Below, piece by piece: positions 45,383 through 55,249 of a stretch of 64,000 nt of DNA (its first letter is position 1; every line of letters begins with the position of its first letter). The position numbers and the translations under genes were made by a program. The DNA is from Rusavskia elegans (Eukaryota; Ascomycota; Lecanoromycetes; Teloschistales; Teloschistaceae): assembly GCA_011316305.1 (NCBI GenBank), contig SAUG01000064.1:62001-126000 (forward strand), read 5' to 3'. Below the pieces are notes generated by a model. It was not told where the DNA came from and ran no database searches. It was given only the letters and a program-made list of their open reading frames with translations.

Positions 45383-48300
45383 TTATCGTATACCCAGTTC
45401 ATACTCCATCTTCGCCACAATCTTATTCTTGGTCCAATCATGCACATACGCCGCACCACTCCGATCGTCCAACCCCATTCTCTCACTCGCAATCTTCAAC
45501 GCTTCCCAGAAGCTTGGCAAGAGACTGCGGACCTCATCGTCAATAGTCGCCGAGTAGATGTCCCCTCGATGGCTGGTAGCACAAAGTTCTATACGGACAT
45601 CCACGACGAACGAATCAATCGCAGAGTTGTTGTTATCCCCTTTGGCTGAACGCATAATAGCTTCCTTCTTACCGAGCGAGAGTCGCGACCAAGCTCGCGC
45701 AATACTGATATGGAGCGTGTTGTGGTAAGATGATGGTGCCTTTGGTGCAAGCGTAGGATCCGGGAGGCCTGTTTGGCTCTGAAACTTTCCCGGGATCCCT
45801 AAATAGAATTCCGTGTCAGCATGCCTGCAATACGAGTAAAAATGAGAACGACCGAGTATGTTCTATCCTGAATTGGCAGGGTATACGAGACCTCGACTGG
45901 CACCAGTCGAGATCTCGAATGCCTAGCGTACCAAGAACAACTCCAGAGTCAAGCAGGATTGGGCTTCAGGAACTCCGAAAACTACTTACCGAAAACGGCG
46001 GCGAAGTGATTAGCTCGACGTGTACGGATACCGTTGGCTGCCGCCTCGACTCCCTTCTGGAAATCATTTGGGGAGTAAAACTCGGTCCCACAGCCTGGGA
46101 AACCGCAAGACAGGACGCTGGCGCCGAAGGGGGTTGCGAATGGAGGCATTGCATATCCTGCAGTAGGTTTCGGAGTCAGCATGCCTGCAAAGCAGCTGTC
46201 TTGGGAATACAAATGAGATCGAACGACATGTGCTATCCTGTAGCTTGGCAGGGTATTCAATTGACCTGTCAATCGAGGTCTCGAATGCCCAACCTCGCAG
46301 GGATAGCTTCAATGTCAAGCGGGGTTGGGGTAAAGGAGCTCCAAAACCTACTCACCTAGATGTATGTCTTGCATATGGGCTGTCAAGCTGTCCCTCAGTC
46401 GGGCCTTGTCACAGAAGATTGACAATAGGACCCTCTTCACCTCGTTTTGTGGGAGATGGGGAGCGGCTGGGTCCAAGACTGCGGGTGCGAGGGGCTCTCG
46501 AGATGCGATAGTGGCGAAGAAAGTCTTTGGAGTGGTATGGCCCTTTTGTGTATACAGGACCCAGAATGTGACTAATTGGAGCCGAGATATTACCGCTTCA
46601 CGAGCCTCGGTGTCAAACAGTGCGAGGAAACGTGTAACATCCTGCCATGAGCCAAGGGCACCTTCGAGCGGCATCCAGCATACATCGGACGGAATAAGCG
46701 ATTCAACACCCAAGTCCCGTGGAATGCCAGGGGCATTGAATTCTCTGTATATCAGATGGAGGAAGCGATACGTCCAGAGCTTATCGCCATCCTTCTCGCG
46801 GAGAAACTCACTCATCATTACCGTGACTATTTGGTGAATTAGCTTTGCTGCCCTCACGGCCTGGGTCCGCTCTGCATCGATGGGCAATCGTAGGAGCTCG
46901 GCCCATCGCAAGATTTGACTGAAGCCAGCTAAAGGATATTGAATAATCCAACTATCCAAACCTGCAGTCTCGTATTCCTTGAGCGCCCAGAGCAGAGCCT
47001 TGGGATATAGGACCCATTTTCCATTCTCGCCAAAGTTCTCCCTACAAAAACTCCTCTCGAGTATGTTGATTAGCATCCATTCGAAGGCTTCACGACGGGT
47101 TTGTACTTCCGCATCTTCGGTTTGATCACAAGAGCACCAATCCTTTGTTTCAAGCGTACGATCGAGGATAGTAGCGAACAGCTGCGCAATACCTGATGCG
47201 CCAGTCGCGAGGCCAGCGGTAACAGCCAGTGTGAGTTGGTGGTCGATATACTTCTTGTTAGCACCCTTGTACTCGACTGTTGGGAGGGTGGCAACAATGT
47301 GCTCTTGGAAGATCGATACCCTCAGCGCCTGGGCACACTGGAAGCAAATACACTGAGCTGAGACCATCTCTTTGTTCTGCTTTGCTTGTGCCGCAGCCAA
47401 GGGAAAGTTCAAGGCGAAGTCGGTGGTATTCTCCTCTATCGTGTCAAGATGTTTCAAGACAATGGACATGATTTGCTCGTCTTCGCAACAAATCGAGCAG
47501 GCACCGCGGAAAGCCTCGATGTCATTCGATAGGTCGAGTGCCGCAACATCGATTTTACCATCCTGAGCAGAGACAGTGGAAGCTCGCATAGCCCGGTTGC
47601 TCTTGCGATTTAATATGTCTGCGGTGTATGAAGACTTCTCAAAAGCGGCTATGAATTGGAGAGCCTGGTTGATGGATCTGTTGAGCTCCGTTGCCTCCTG
47701 CTGCTCTTCCGAGGGTTCGTTGCGCAGCTTGAGGTACTTCTCCCTATTGGCTGCATGCGCTTGTCGGAGCTGCTCTCTTAGCTTGTTTTTCTCATCTTCC
47801 AGAACGGTCTTGGATTGCAATTTCTCCATGATCTTTCCAGCTCCATGAATGTCTTCAAGTCGGACCACAACGTCTTGCTTCTTGTGCCGAATGAGCAAGT
47901 CACGCAATGCTCCAAGCCGCCCACGAGTCTTGCAAAGGAGGGCCAATTGAGTGAAGGCTTCTTCTGCCAAGATGTTGCGGAGGTCCGAAGTTTTGATCTG
48001 CGCCTGTTGGAGCAGCAAGGGAACATTGACGAGGGCTTTGCCGGTAGCACTGTCCCACTCGGTCCCCAGGGAGACTGCTCGCGTATTCGGGCGTGTAGCG
48101 CTTGGAGTAACGACAATCTCCAGCTCTTTACACCGACTGTTAAACCTGGCCTCGTTCGCAAAACAAGCCAGAGATGACCAGCCCGAGGTGTAGTCAGAAT
48201 CTTCATTCCTCAATCTTGCGAACGCTCCTTTGGCGTCAATAACAAACAGCTCGCCACTGGATGCAATCTTGAACAAGATCAACGCCTCATGAGCGGCGGC

Positions 48301-48992
48301 GAAGAAGGTTACGCCAACAGATATATTGGCCTGGGCTGGTCCCCCGTAGCGTTCACCAGTGATAACGAGGATAATAGGGGTCTTCAAAATATTAAGTTCT
48401 TCCGCGAGGTTGCCCAATTCATCCACCTGGGATGAGTCAATTATACCATCGGTCAACAAGACCCACACTTCCGAGTCTTGGATGAGATCGACAGCGTGGG
48501 GATGCTCCAAGATAGAGGACGGACAAGTACCACCACTACCGTAAAAATAGCGGGACCCGACAGTGTCAAGTTGTCGAGGGTCTTGACAACTGGACTCCCA
48601 AAGCACGACATGATCATCAGTGTTGGCATGCAGTGTCCTTACAGTCTGCTCCTGGGCGCGCATAATTGATCCTATGGTACTACCTGAAGCATCGACGGCG
48701 AAGAACTTCTTGGCGGTATCAAAGGAGACCTTCGTGCTGCTGCAGACGTCGGAGTCAGCATATGTAACACTAGACCAATACAATTGTCTCGGAGTACAAA
48801 TCGGAGTGAGATGATAGTTTATTTAAACATGGCGGGGCATCCAAGACCTAGACTGATACCAATCGAGGTATCGAATGCCTGGCTTGCCAGGGAAAGCGCC
48901 AAAGTCAGGCGAGAATGGAAGACAACAGCTCCGAGAATTACTGACCCAGTTGGGAGTTCTGCCTCCTTCTCTTGCCATGTTGGAAGCCCCAT
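45383..48992 (-). CDS. VWA-domain protein, 1004 aa, with three introner-like introns
   Basis: Exons: 48946-48992 (MGLPTWQEKEAELPTG), 46356-48739, 45990-46157 and 45383-45798; phases 2, 1 and 1 all close. The VWA domain is at the N-terminus: MIDAS motif D-x-S-x-S in FFAVDASGSTIGSIMR, the Thr in GSGGTCPSS, and the Asp in VWVLLTDGIIDS. A coiled coil follows (about 320-390; DEKNKLREQLRQAHAANREK). Next is a Cys-rich segment that could be a small zinc site (GACSICCEDEQ ... CICFQC), then a long helical region. The last two exons add a Cys pair (SCGFPGCGTEFYSPNDF) and a tail ending YELGIR. The fold suggests a metal-dependent adhesion/scaffold role inside the cell, as no signal peptide is present; function unknown. 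All three introns (191-206 nt) are copies of one repeat. Confidence 0.88.
45799..45989 (-). repeat. Introner-like element, intron 3 of the VWA gene (191 nt)
   Basis: It runs from GTAAGT to ATTTAG on the coding strand, with branch GCATGCTGAC. It contains the strongest version of the family hairpin (CTCGACTGG-TG-CCAGTCGAG) between GGCATTCGAGAT and TACCCTGCCAA. Confidence 0.88.
46158..46355 (-). repeat. Introner-like element, intron 2 of the VWA gene (198 nt)
   Basis: It runs from GTGAGT to CTACTGCAG on the coding strand, with branch GCATGCTGAC. The hairpin core ATTGAC/GTCAAT and the flanks CATTCGAGACCTCG and ACCCTGCCAAGC match the other copies. Confidence 0.88.
48740..48945 (-). repeat. Introner-like element, intron 1 of the VWA gene (206 nt)
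   Basis: It runs from GTCAGT to TCTGCAG on the coding strand, with branch ATGCTGAC. It shares with the other copies the start (AATTCTCGGAGCT), the hairpin core (CCTCGATTG / CAGTCTAGG between GGCAT and ATGCC) and the end GCTGACTCCG. Confidence 0.85.
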
Positions 48993-49394
48993 ATTGTCGA
49001 TTTTCTCTGGATTTGCGGGTCAAGGGACACAGAGACACAAAGCTAATCGATGTTTAACAACGTGCAAAGACGCTTGACGATGTTTGTCAATGTATAGAAT
49101 AGCAGGACTTTGTTGCAAAAATAGAAGTAAGGTGTCTTTTTATCTTGCGGTGAGTCGGATGGGGGGTGAGTCAGTTTCAGCAGTAGTGAGTCACTCCACA
49201 AGATTCGAGGTGGAAGGAGCGACGATGGGCAGCTGAAGAGCAACCGATGGGACGCCTTCTCTTTGTACGACTGCACCATGGTCGAAAAGCCGTTTGACTA
49301 TATGGGAGGGCTGGCTTGCCGTTAAGCTGGGGGCGGAGCATCGTGGTAGCCAAGCTCGCACATTCTCAGCCGCTGTTCCTCTGAGTTGGCGGAG

Positions 49395-49465
49395 TGGGCA
49401 TCTGATACCTCGACTGCCAGCCAAGTCCAAATCGGACGCCTTACCAGTGCACCTCCATGAACCAG
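49395..49465 (+). repeat. Fragment related to the introner-like family
   Basis: GGGCATCTGATACCTCGACTG followed by GGACGCCTTACCAGTGCA resembles the hairpin core and right flank of the introner family, and closely resembles the fragment at 20240-20310 (shared ACTGCCAGCCAA). No splice ends are visible. Confidence 0.4.
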
Positions 49466-49661
49466 ATCTGGGAAACAAGAAGAATAAGTAGGAAGACAAA
49501 AGTGATAAGAAGCTCTGCAACCGAAAGCTTGGCGGTGAAATCTAGCGCCGGTAGATCTACGGTGGATCATCCTGGTCTAAGCCGCTTATAGAAACTTGCG
49601 TCATTGTCGCTAAAGCAGCTGGCGGAGTCAGCGGAGTCCAAATCTGGCAAGAGTTTTCTCT

Positions 49662-49669
49662 AACCTTTA
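49662..49669. repeat. Left 8-bp target-site duplication
   Basis: AACCTTTA, repeated exactly at 50244-50251, directly abutting the inverted repeat. Confidence 0.8.
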
Positions 49670-50243
49670 GGCACGGGATAGCTCCATACTACGCGCTGAA
49701 CAAAATCTATACTATACTTTAGGGTTAGAGCTAACTATATATATTATAAATAACCTTTAATAATCTATTTTAACTATATACTAAAAACTAATTCTATAAA
49801 TTCTAAAGCTAAAACTCTTAATTCCTTTATATATATACCTATACTATTAAAAATAAGAAAATCTAGTATATACGACTAGGATTAGATACGTAGTACTTTC
49901 TAAATCTCGTTTATCTCGATCGTAGCTTACTACTAAAAGTTAGTAGGAAGGCCTTCTAGATAGGGCTAGCCCTATAAAAACTCGATATTTTTAACTCCGT
50001 ACTATATAACCCCGTCCATCCCCTCCCTAAATCTGCCTGCCTATTTTATACGTAACTTCTGCTCTTCTAGCGCCTGTTAAGATTTTTAGGAAATTTTTAC
50101 GAAGAAGCTAAATTTATAGACGGAAGTAGTATAATTATAGTAGCAGGTAGCTAAAGGTCGGGTATAGGACGCGAGATACTAGGGACGTTTTACGCGTATG
50201 GTATAGATTTTGTTCAGCGCGTGGTATGGAGCTATCCCGTGCC
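49670..50243. mobile_element. Non-autonomous TIR element, 574 bp, AT-rich
   Basis: The terminal inverted repeats are 48 bp (49670-49717 and 50196-50243, beginning GGCACGGGATAGCTCC) and differ at two positions, both C/T. The element is flanked by the 8-bp direct repeat AACCTTTA. The interior is strongly AT-rich, with no reading frame. The duplication size fits hAT-like or Mutator-like MITEs; the terminal bases do not decide between them. The C/T differences and AT bias are what repeat-induced point mutation would leave. Confidence 0.85.
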
Positions 50244-50251
50244 AACCTTTA
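50244..50251. repeat. Right 8-bp target-site duplication
   Basis: This is an identical copy of 49662-49669, directly after the right inverted repeat. Confidence 0.8.
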
Positions 50252-50855
50252 TCAAATCAATATACGGCGGATTGCAAAATTCAAAGGATGCAGTGACGGC
50301 TGGATTTGTACAGCACAGATCTTATGGCACTTGTACCTTTGTCAACAGGATCCAGTTGATGCGTATACATTGCGGCTAGAGAGCCCGTGTCATGCCACTC
50401 GCGAGATCTGGACCGCGAAGTTCTTGTCCTTTGCTTTGTCGAGCACTGCACTGCAGTATGCGCTTCCAGCTCAAGAGCGATATGCGGATTGATGGATAGG
50501 TTTGCTCAGAGTTCAATTATATCAAAGCCGCACCTTTTCTTTCTTCGTTACCTGCATTTGATGTTTCTAAGCCGTCCTTGTTTCTCTCCCCTAGTTTAGT
50601 ATCTCAATATGTTTGCCTCATGTACCCTTGTCGTCTTGCATGGGCATTGTAACCCCCTCAGTATATCAGCAGCATGTTATCCATCCTTCCCATCCACAAG
50701 ACAACATCTTCAGCACCCTCACCACCAACCAGATCCACCGCAATCACTACTTATCCAGTCAGTAGCACTGCGACCCTCTCACTTACTCATACTGCCAAAG
50801 CGTCTCGCGTCAATCGTTCAAAGCTCATCTCCACTGTTTCGCCTTTCAGCAACCC

Positions 50856-51248
50856 ATGTTTTCCCCCTTCCAACATGTCAGATTTGATCGGGGCAGGATG
50901 ACTCGGGTACCCGATAAGGAGCAAGAGCATACTTCACAAGTCCACAACCTACGTATGGAGAAAAAGGCCCTTCGCAACCAGCTGGACCCCCTCGTTTCCG
51001 ATAACACGAATCTGCGCAGAGCTCACGATCGTCTTTCCCGTCAAAATGCAGAGCTTAAGAAGCAGCTGGAGAGTTCGGACCGAGATCGAATCACCGTTGC
51101 CAGGAAGAATCGCGAATTAAGCGCCCAAATCACCAGCAAGAATCAATCGTACCACGATCTATGCATAGACTACAACATGCTGGACGATGAACTTCGCAGC
51201 CTCCGCAGATCCCGTCAACAGCCCAACCGCCAGTCTCGCCGATACTAG
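50856..51248 (+). CDS. Small coiled-coil protein, 116-130 aa
   Basis: Two ATGs are possible, 50856 and 50898 (MTRVPDKEQEHTSQVHNLRM). Most of the protein is one long charged helix with heptad leucines (EKKALRNQLDPLVSDNTNLR, then RLSRQNAELKKQLESSDRDR), like the zipper part of a bZIP or a structural coiled coil. The tail is Arg/Ser/Gln-rich (RRSRQQPNRQSRRY). No basic DNA-binding NxxAA motif precedes the coil, so I do not call it bZIP. Confidence 0.55.
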   Translation: MFSPFQHVRFDRGRMTRVPDKEQEHTSQVHNLRMEKKALRNQLDPLVSDNTNLRRAHDRLSRQNAELKKQLESSDRDRITVARKNRELSAQITSKNQSYHDLCIDYNMLDDELRSLRRSRQQPNRQSRRY

Positions 51249-51686
51249 AAGGGACCGTAGAGAGATCTGTCAATGGCGGACTCCAACAGCGTCAAGTCTG
51301 GCCAGGAACGGATGAGGAGGAGGAAGTGAGATCCAGGTGGAGGGTAGATAGAGCACTCGATGAGTCCTTGGAATATTGTCTTCGATCGAGAATACAGTTG
51401 AGAACGTTTGAAGCTTCTTTCATGATAAGTAAATCTGGACCTTCGCCTCCATATACCACGTTACCTCGTTGCCGTTTTTCCACTGTCTCGTCTTCTTCGC
51501 GTGATCCGAATCAGGAGCAGCGTGGCGCGTCACTTGTACAAAAACGCGTCCCCTACTTTCGCTACGAGACGTTTCGTTTTTCGAATCCTCCTTCTAGGTT
51601 CCGTCGTTAGTTCACCATCGTGTCCCTATCCAGCCTTCCAATTGCCCTGCTAGCATGCCCGACTTGTGACTTGCCATTCTGTCAAC

Positions 51687-52268
51687 ATGGGTGGCAAAGT
51701 CAAATATCAGATGGTGACCGCCCAGAAGGCCGCGGACGCCCAGCGAAAACAGGAGCGGCGTGCGGCGCAGCGGGTGGCCATAGCGAATCCCTATTGCACA
51801 TCAGCTTGCACGAGCACTCCGACAACCCCAACTCTCGTGGTGGCTAACCCACACACTACTGGGTCGAAGCGGCCGTGGGACGCAGAATCAACGGCTCACC
51901 GACAAGACCCAAAGACCAATCTCGACCATAACCGCGGGTCAAACAACAGCGCGTATGCCAACTGCAGTGATGACAATATCCGATCCTGGATCCAACGACC
52001 CATTGACGATGTGCATGACAAGTCACCGCCAGTGAGCACAAGATCTAAGCTATCATATGTTGTTTCCCACTACGTCAAAAGACTCGGACTACAACTACAA
52101 GCTGAGGCATCACAATCTCAAGCGACGTACTCCTGTGGATCCTCCGACCGTCCATCGGACCCTCAAGCCTACTTTAGAGAAGGCTTGACGATTTTGATCC
52201 GGGCCTCCATGCTGCTGCAGGATGAAAAGTTGTTTGCAAACAGTGAAATCTCCAGCGTCGTTACCTAA
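51687..52268 (+). CDS. Hypothetical protein, possibly truncated
   Basis: The frame starts MGGKVKYQMVTAQKAADAQR and has a basic helix (KQERRAAQRVA). A disordered Ser/Thr/Asn-rich middle and a folded-looking part (YFREGLTILIRASMLLQDEK) follow, ending at TAA 52268. Protein-like sequence continues in another frame (SPASLPKDAFQDIGKDIN) and, across a good intron (GTAAGG...TTCTAG, about 52335-52394), into HYRIIRHLVGWESATYNRDF. That frame contains one TGA just before the donor. The gene may therefore be longer and broken. Confidence 0.4.
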   Translation: MGGKVKYQMVTAQKAADAQRKQERRAAQRVAIANPYCTSACTSTPTTPTLVVANPHTTGSKRPWDAESTAHRQDPKTNLDHNRGSNNSAYANCSDDNIRSWIQRPIDDVHDKSPPVSTRSKLSYVVSHYVKRLGLQLQAEASQSQATYSCGSSDRPSDPQAYFREGLTILIRASMLLQDEKLFANSEISSVVT

Positions 52269-52613
52269 AGATGCGTTCCAGGACATCGGCAAGGATATCA
52301 ACAGTCAAACCATCGGAGTTTTCTGATTCCGGTAAGGGCCAAGTCCTTTATGCTTTCATCGGGTTCCTGCCAGTATATGCTTATATGATTCTAGGCTGAA
52401 GCAGATGTTGAAGGGATTCGAGCTAAATACTCATTATCGCATTATACGACACCTTGTCGGATGGGAGTCTGCAACATACAATAGGGATTTCCTGGAAGCT
52501 TGGGTCCGCTCAGAAATAGAGCAAGCGCTTGGAACCCTGACCGCATACAACCGTGAAGATGCTCTCACGATGCTCGACATGGCAGAAATGTACGGAGAAG
52601 GAAGAGAATCATC

Positions 52614-53417
52614 TCACGTCAACTCCCTGCCACCATCATTCACCAACACACTCCCCGTCATAAAGGCATCTTTCATCGCATGCAAATAAGCCTCCGCCAC
52701 ATCCTCCGGCGTCCCTAATTCTCCCGTCAGCGTCTCCTTCCTAAACACCTCCATAACAGCCACTCTCTGTTCCTCGGGAATCCCCTGGAAGATTTCTGTC
52801 AACACCGCCCCCGGACTAACGATGTTGACCCTGATGGGAGCCAGATCCACCGCTAAACCTCGCATGATACCTTCGATTCCCAGACCCCAAGCTGCCATGA
52901 CAGTGCGGTCCTTGAACGGCTTATGGCTAATAGTCCCGCTTGTCAAAGTGATGGACGAGCGGAATCCGGGCGTCATATACAAGGGCGCGTATTTGGCCAG
53001 CACAAGAGGTCCGAAAAACCGCACATTGCCGACTTTTTGAATCGTTTCCACGGTAAGCTCACTGACTTTTGGGGCGTGGACGGCGTCGCCGGCGGTAGAC
53101 ACGATGTGGTCGATCTTCTTCGTGTTGTTGTCAGTAGCAGCCTTGAAAAGAGCTTCGATATTGGCTTCCAAGGTTTCGAGCTGGGCGAGATCGCAAGTGT
53201 GGCTGGAGATTTTGGCCGCTTTATCTGGGTAGGAGATTTGAAGGCGGGAGAGGGTTTTATCGATCTTGGGCTGTGTGGAGCTGGCGACGACCACGTGAGC
53301 ATCGTGTTCGAGGGCGGCCTCTGCGACGCAAAAGCCCAGGCCTGAGGTGCCGCCGAGGACGAGGACACGTTTGTCTCGAAGCTTGGAGAGGTACTTTGAA
53401 GCTGGAGAGGAGGACAT
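52614..53417 (-). CDS. Atypical short-chain dehydrogenase/reductase, 267 aa
   Basis: A single exon. A Rossmann-fold start with the glycine motif (VLVLGGTSGLGFCVAEAAL), the adenine-pocket Asp (HTCDLAQLE), the NAG-like position (IVSTAGDAV), the catalytic-loop Ser (SITLTSGTIS) and the C-terminal signature (VNIVSPGAVLTEIF, MTGSVLVNDGG) place it firmly in the SDR superfamily. The usual Tyr-x-x-x-Lys is absent: the equivalent stretch reads MAAWGLGIEGIMRGLAVDL. The protein may be a non-canonical reductase or an inactive binding protein. It is cytosolic by sequence. No pathway partner gene is next to it. Confidence 0.85.
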   Translation of the reverse strand: MSSSPASKYLSKLRDKRVLVLGGTSGLGFCVAEAALEHDAHVVVASSTQPKIDKTLSRLQISYPDKAAKISSHTCDLAQLETLEANIEALFKAATDNNTKKIDHIVSTAGDAVHAPKVSELTVETIQKVGNVRFFGPLVLAKYAPLYMTPGFRSSITLTSGTISHKPFKDRTVMAAWGLGIEGIMRGLAVDLAPIRVNIVSPGAVLTEIFQGIPEEQRVAVMEVFRKETLTGELGTPEDVAEAYLHAMKDAFMTGSVLVNDGGRELT

Positions 53418-53586
53418 GATTGAAGTGTAGAAGCAGAGACTTGTCGAGTCTGGAGGAAAGCCTGGACTGGATCGGAAAGCAGCCTACTACACGCAGCTTT
53501 TTATGTCCCCCAGATGTCAAGATCGCAACAGCGCATTACAACAGGCAGCAAGGGATCGACCACTTAAACCGCTGAAGCCTCGGATC

Positions 53587-53955
53587 CTATGCAGTCATGT
53601 CGATCACAACGCTGTCACTCGGATGCTTCCGAAATCCTTCCCAATCGAAATCCAAACACCGACGGACTTTACGGACATATCTTGTCGCTTTCTCCGCCCA
53701 CGGAAATCCTGCATGTTGGTGGCTGTCTTTGCTGGCTTGCTCAACAATCAATCCTCTATGGAACGCCATAATGCGGACAGGCAATACCGCCGCATTGGAC
53801 CGAAAGTCCAGTGTCTCAAGACCAAAAGCGGACGGAATATTATACCGGTCGCCGTTAGGTTGTGTAGTTGCCTCGAAAGGAGAGGAGATTTTGCAACCGC
53901 AGAGATGATAAAGCAGAGGCAACAATTTCAAGACACGGCTCTCTAGATCCGCCAT
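53587..53955 (-). CDS. Hypothetical 122-codon frame
   Basis: The frame starts MADLESRVLKLLPLLYHLCG and has moderately protein-like composition (RCLDFDWEGFRKHPSD near the end). There is no domain or splice support. It lies divergently upstream of nothing recognisable and could be chance. Confidence 0.3.
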   Translation of the reverse strand: MADLESRVLKLLPLLYHLCGCKISSPFEATTQPNGDRYNIPSAFGLETLDFRSNAAVLPVRIMAFHRGLIVEQASKDSHQHAGFPWAEKATRYVRKVRRCLDFDWEGFRKHPSDSVVIDMTA

Positions 53956-54532
53956 CTTCACGCACAGAAGGATTGTCAATAGGAAGTCTCAACACAGATC
54001 AAGTGTGCCTCCCGCATGCAAGCCTCGATCGAGACGCCGCCAAGCTTACATCAACATCATACGGTCAGTCACAGTCAGATGTAAGGGTATGAGTCCCGTT
54101 CAAATATCGTGGTTGCTATACATGTATTAAGTCTCGGCCGCGCGCTTCATCTCCCATCAGTCTTACTGCATGGTTTCGTGCAGTCGCTCTGTATCAGGAG
54201 ACCGTGGCTTTGAAGAATCATGCAGGTATCCGATATGTCTCGGGAAGGAAAGCCCACCAAGGCTACATTGGCAACATCTAAGACAATGGAGATGACAGTT
54301 TGCTACCCTTAACGAAAGCCTGTTTCATATTGTCATAGTCGGACTTATTAAGTCGCTGTGCTGCTGCTTTTTTTTCTCTTTCCTCTTATCTTAATATTCG
54401 ACCCACGGAAAAATCGGCTGCAGACAGGATCTTCAGCTCAGAGGCCTACCCATCAGTGCAACGAAATCAGCTCCAATCAACCGGAGTCACCATACAACAC
54501 GAGAACAACCAAGAGAAATCTCGATAATAATT

Positions 54533-55096
54533 ATGGTCCCTCCGGTGGTGCTAGCTATGCAGCAAAGTTTTGTGGTGGCCTTGTTCTACACGTCCATCTG
54601 CTCCGTCCTAATAGTTGCTGGGACCATCCATCTTTCTGTGCTGTACCACAGTCACATACGCGATGAAACACCGATCGATACTGCAATACTTCTACTCAGC
54701 GCCGGCGCTGGCTTCATTTCCGGTTACTACGATTGCCGCCTCCTTGTCGTCATGTCCTCTCTTTTGCTCTCCTACGCTATGCTGCGTCCTGTCCGCTTTA
54801 TCGAGATTCGGAATATCAGCAGCCTTCCCAGAATTTGGAACATCAGCGGCCTCTTCAGAACACCACCGACTCCGATTACGAATCACTACACCATCAACAA
54901 TAACACCTACAACATTGAACACAGTTATCTGGAAGTACCACCTGCAACACAACCTAACAACGCCACTGCCCCTCACGGACGAATCCCTATTCCTGTTCCA
55001 GTACAAGCAACAGTGACACACAACGTCCAGCATCGGTCCAACTCACCACCACCTCCGTACTCTGACAACCGAACTACTGGAAGAGCGGCGCATTAA
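54533..55096 (+). CDS. Multi-span membrane protein with a PPxY motif, 187 aa
   Basis: Hydrophobic segments lie at about residues 10-37 (VVALFYTSICSVLIVAGTIH), 48-66 (TAILLLSAGAGFISGYY) and 68-82 (LLVVMSSLLLSYAML). A Thr/Asn/Pro-rich cytosolic tail ends with PPPPYSD. PPxY motifs recruit WW-domain Nedd4-type ubiquitin ligases (Rsp5 in yeast), so this may be a ubiquitin-regulated membrane protein or ligase adaptor; that role is inference. It is transcribed toward the gene at 55250-55957, with only 153 bases between the two stop codons. Confidence 0.65.
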   Translation: MVPPVVLAMQQSFVVALFYTSICSVLIVAGTIHLSVLYHSHIRDETPIDTAILLLSAGAGFISGYYDCRLLVVMSSLLLSYAMLRPVRFIEIRNISSLPRIWNISGLFRTPPTPITNHYTINNNTYNIEHSYLEVPPATQPNNATAPHGRIPIPVPVQATVTHNVQHRSNSPPPPYSDNRTTGRAAH

Positions 55097-55249
55097 TGGT
55101 GGATAGTGGCGACCCGGGAAACGAGGAGGAGAAGGAGGAGGATAAGGACGGAAGGAACGAAATAAAGCGAGTATTCATTGATATCCAGAAAGAGCACACC
55201 AAAATCACATCAGCAACATCAACATTTCCTCCTCCCCCTGACTTCCCCT

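Noticed and set aside
46348..46381. An ATG-to-stop protein ending 'HMQDIHLGE' as the natural C-terminus of the VWA protein
   Set aside because: The last residues are the start of a GTGAGT intron; splicing adds two more exons in phase.
45799..48945. tRNA-derived SINE as an explanation for the ~200-bp repeats
   Set aside because: The GGTCTCGAATGCC segment only loosely resembles a B box, there is no A box at the right distance, and the copies coincide exactly with introns.
50856..51248. bZIP transcription factor
   Set aside because: The leucine heptads are there, but no basic region with the Asn-x-x-Ala-Ala signature precedes them.
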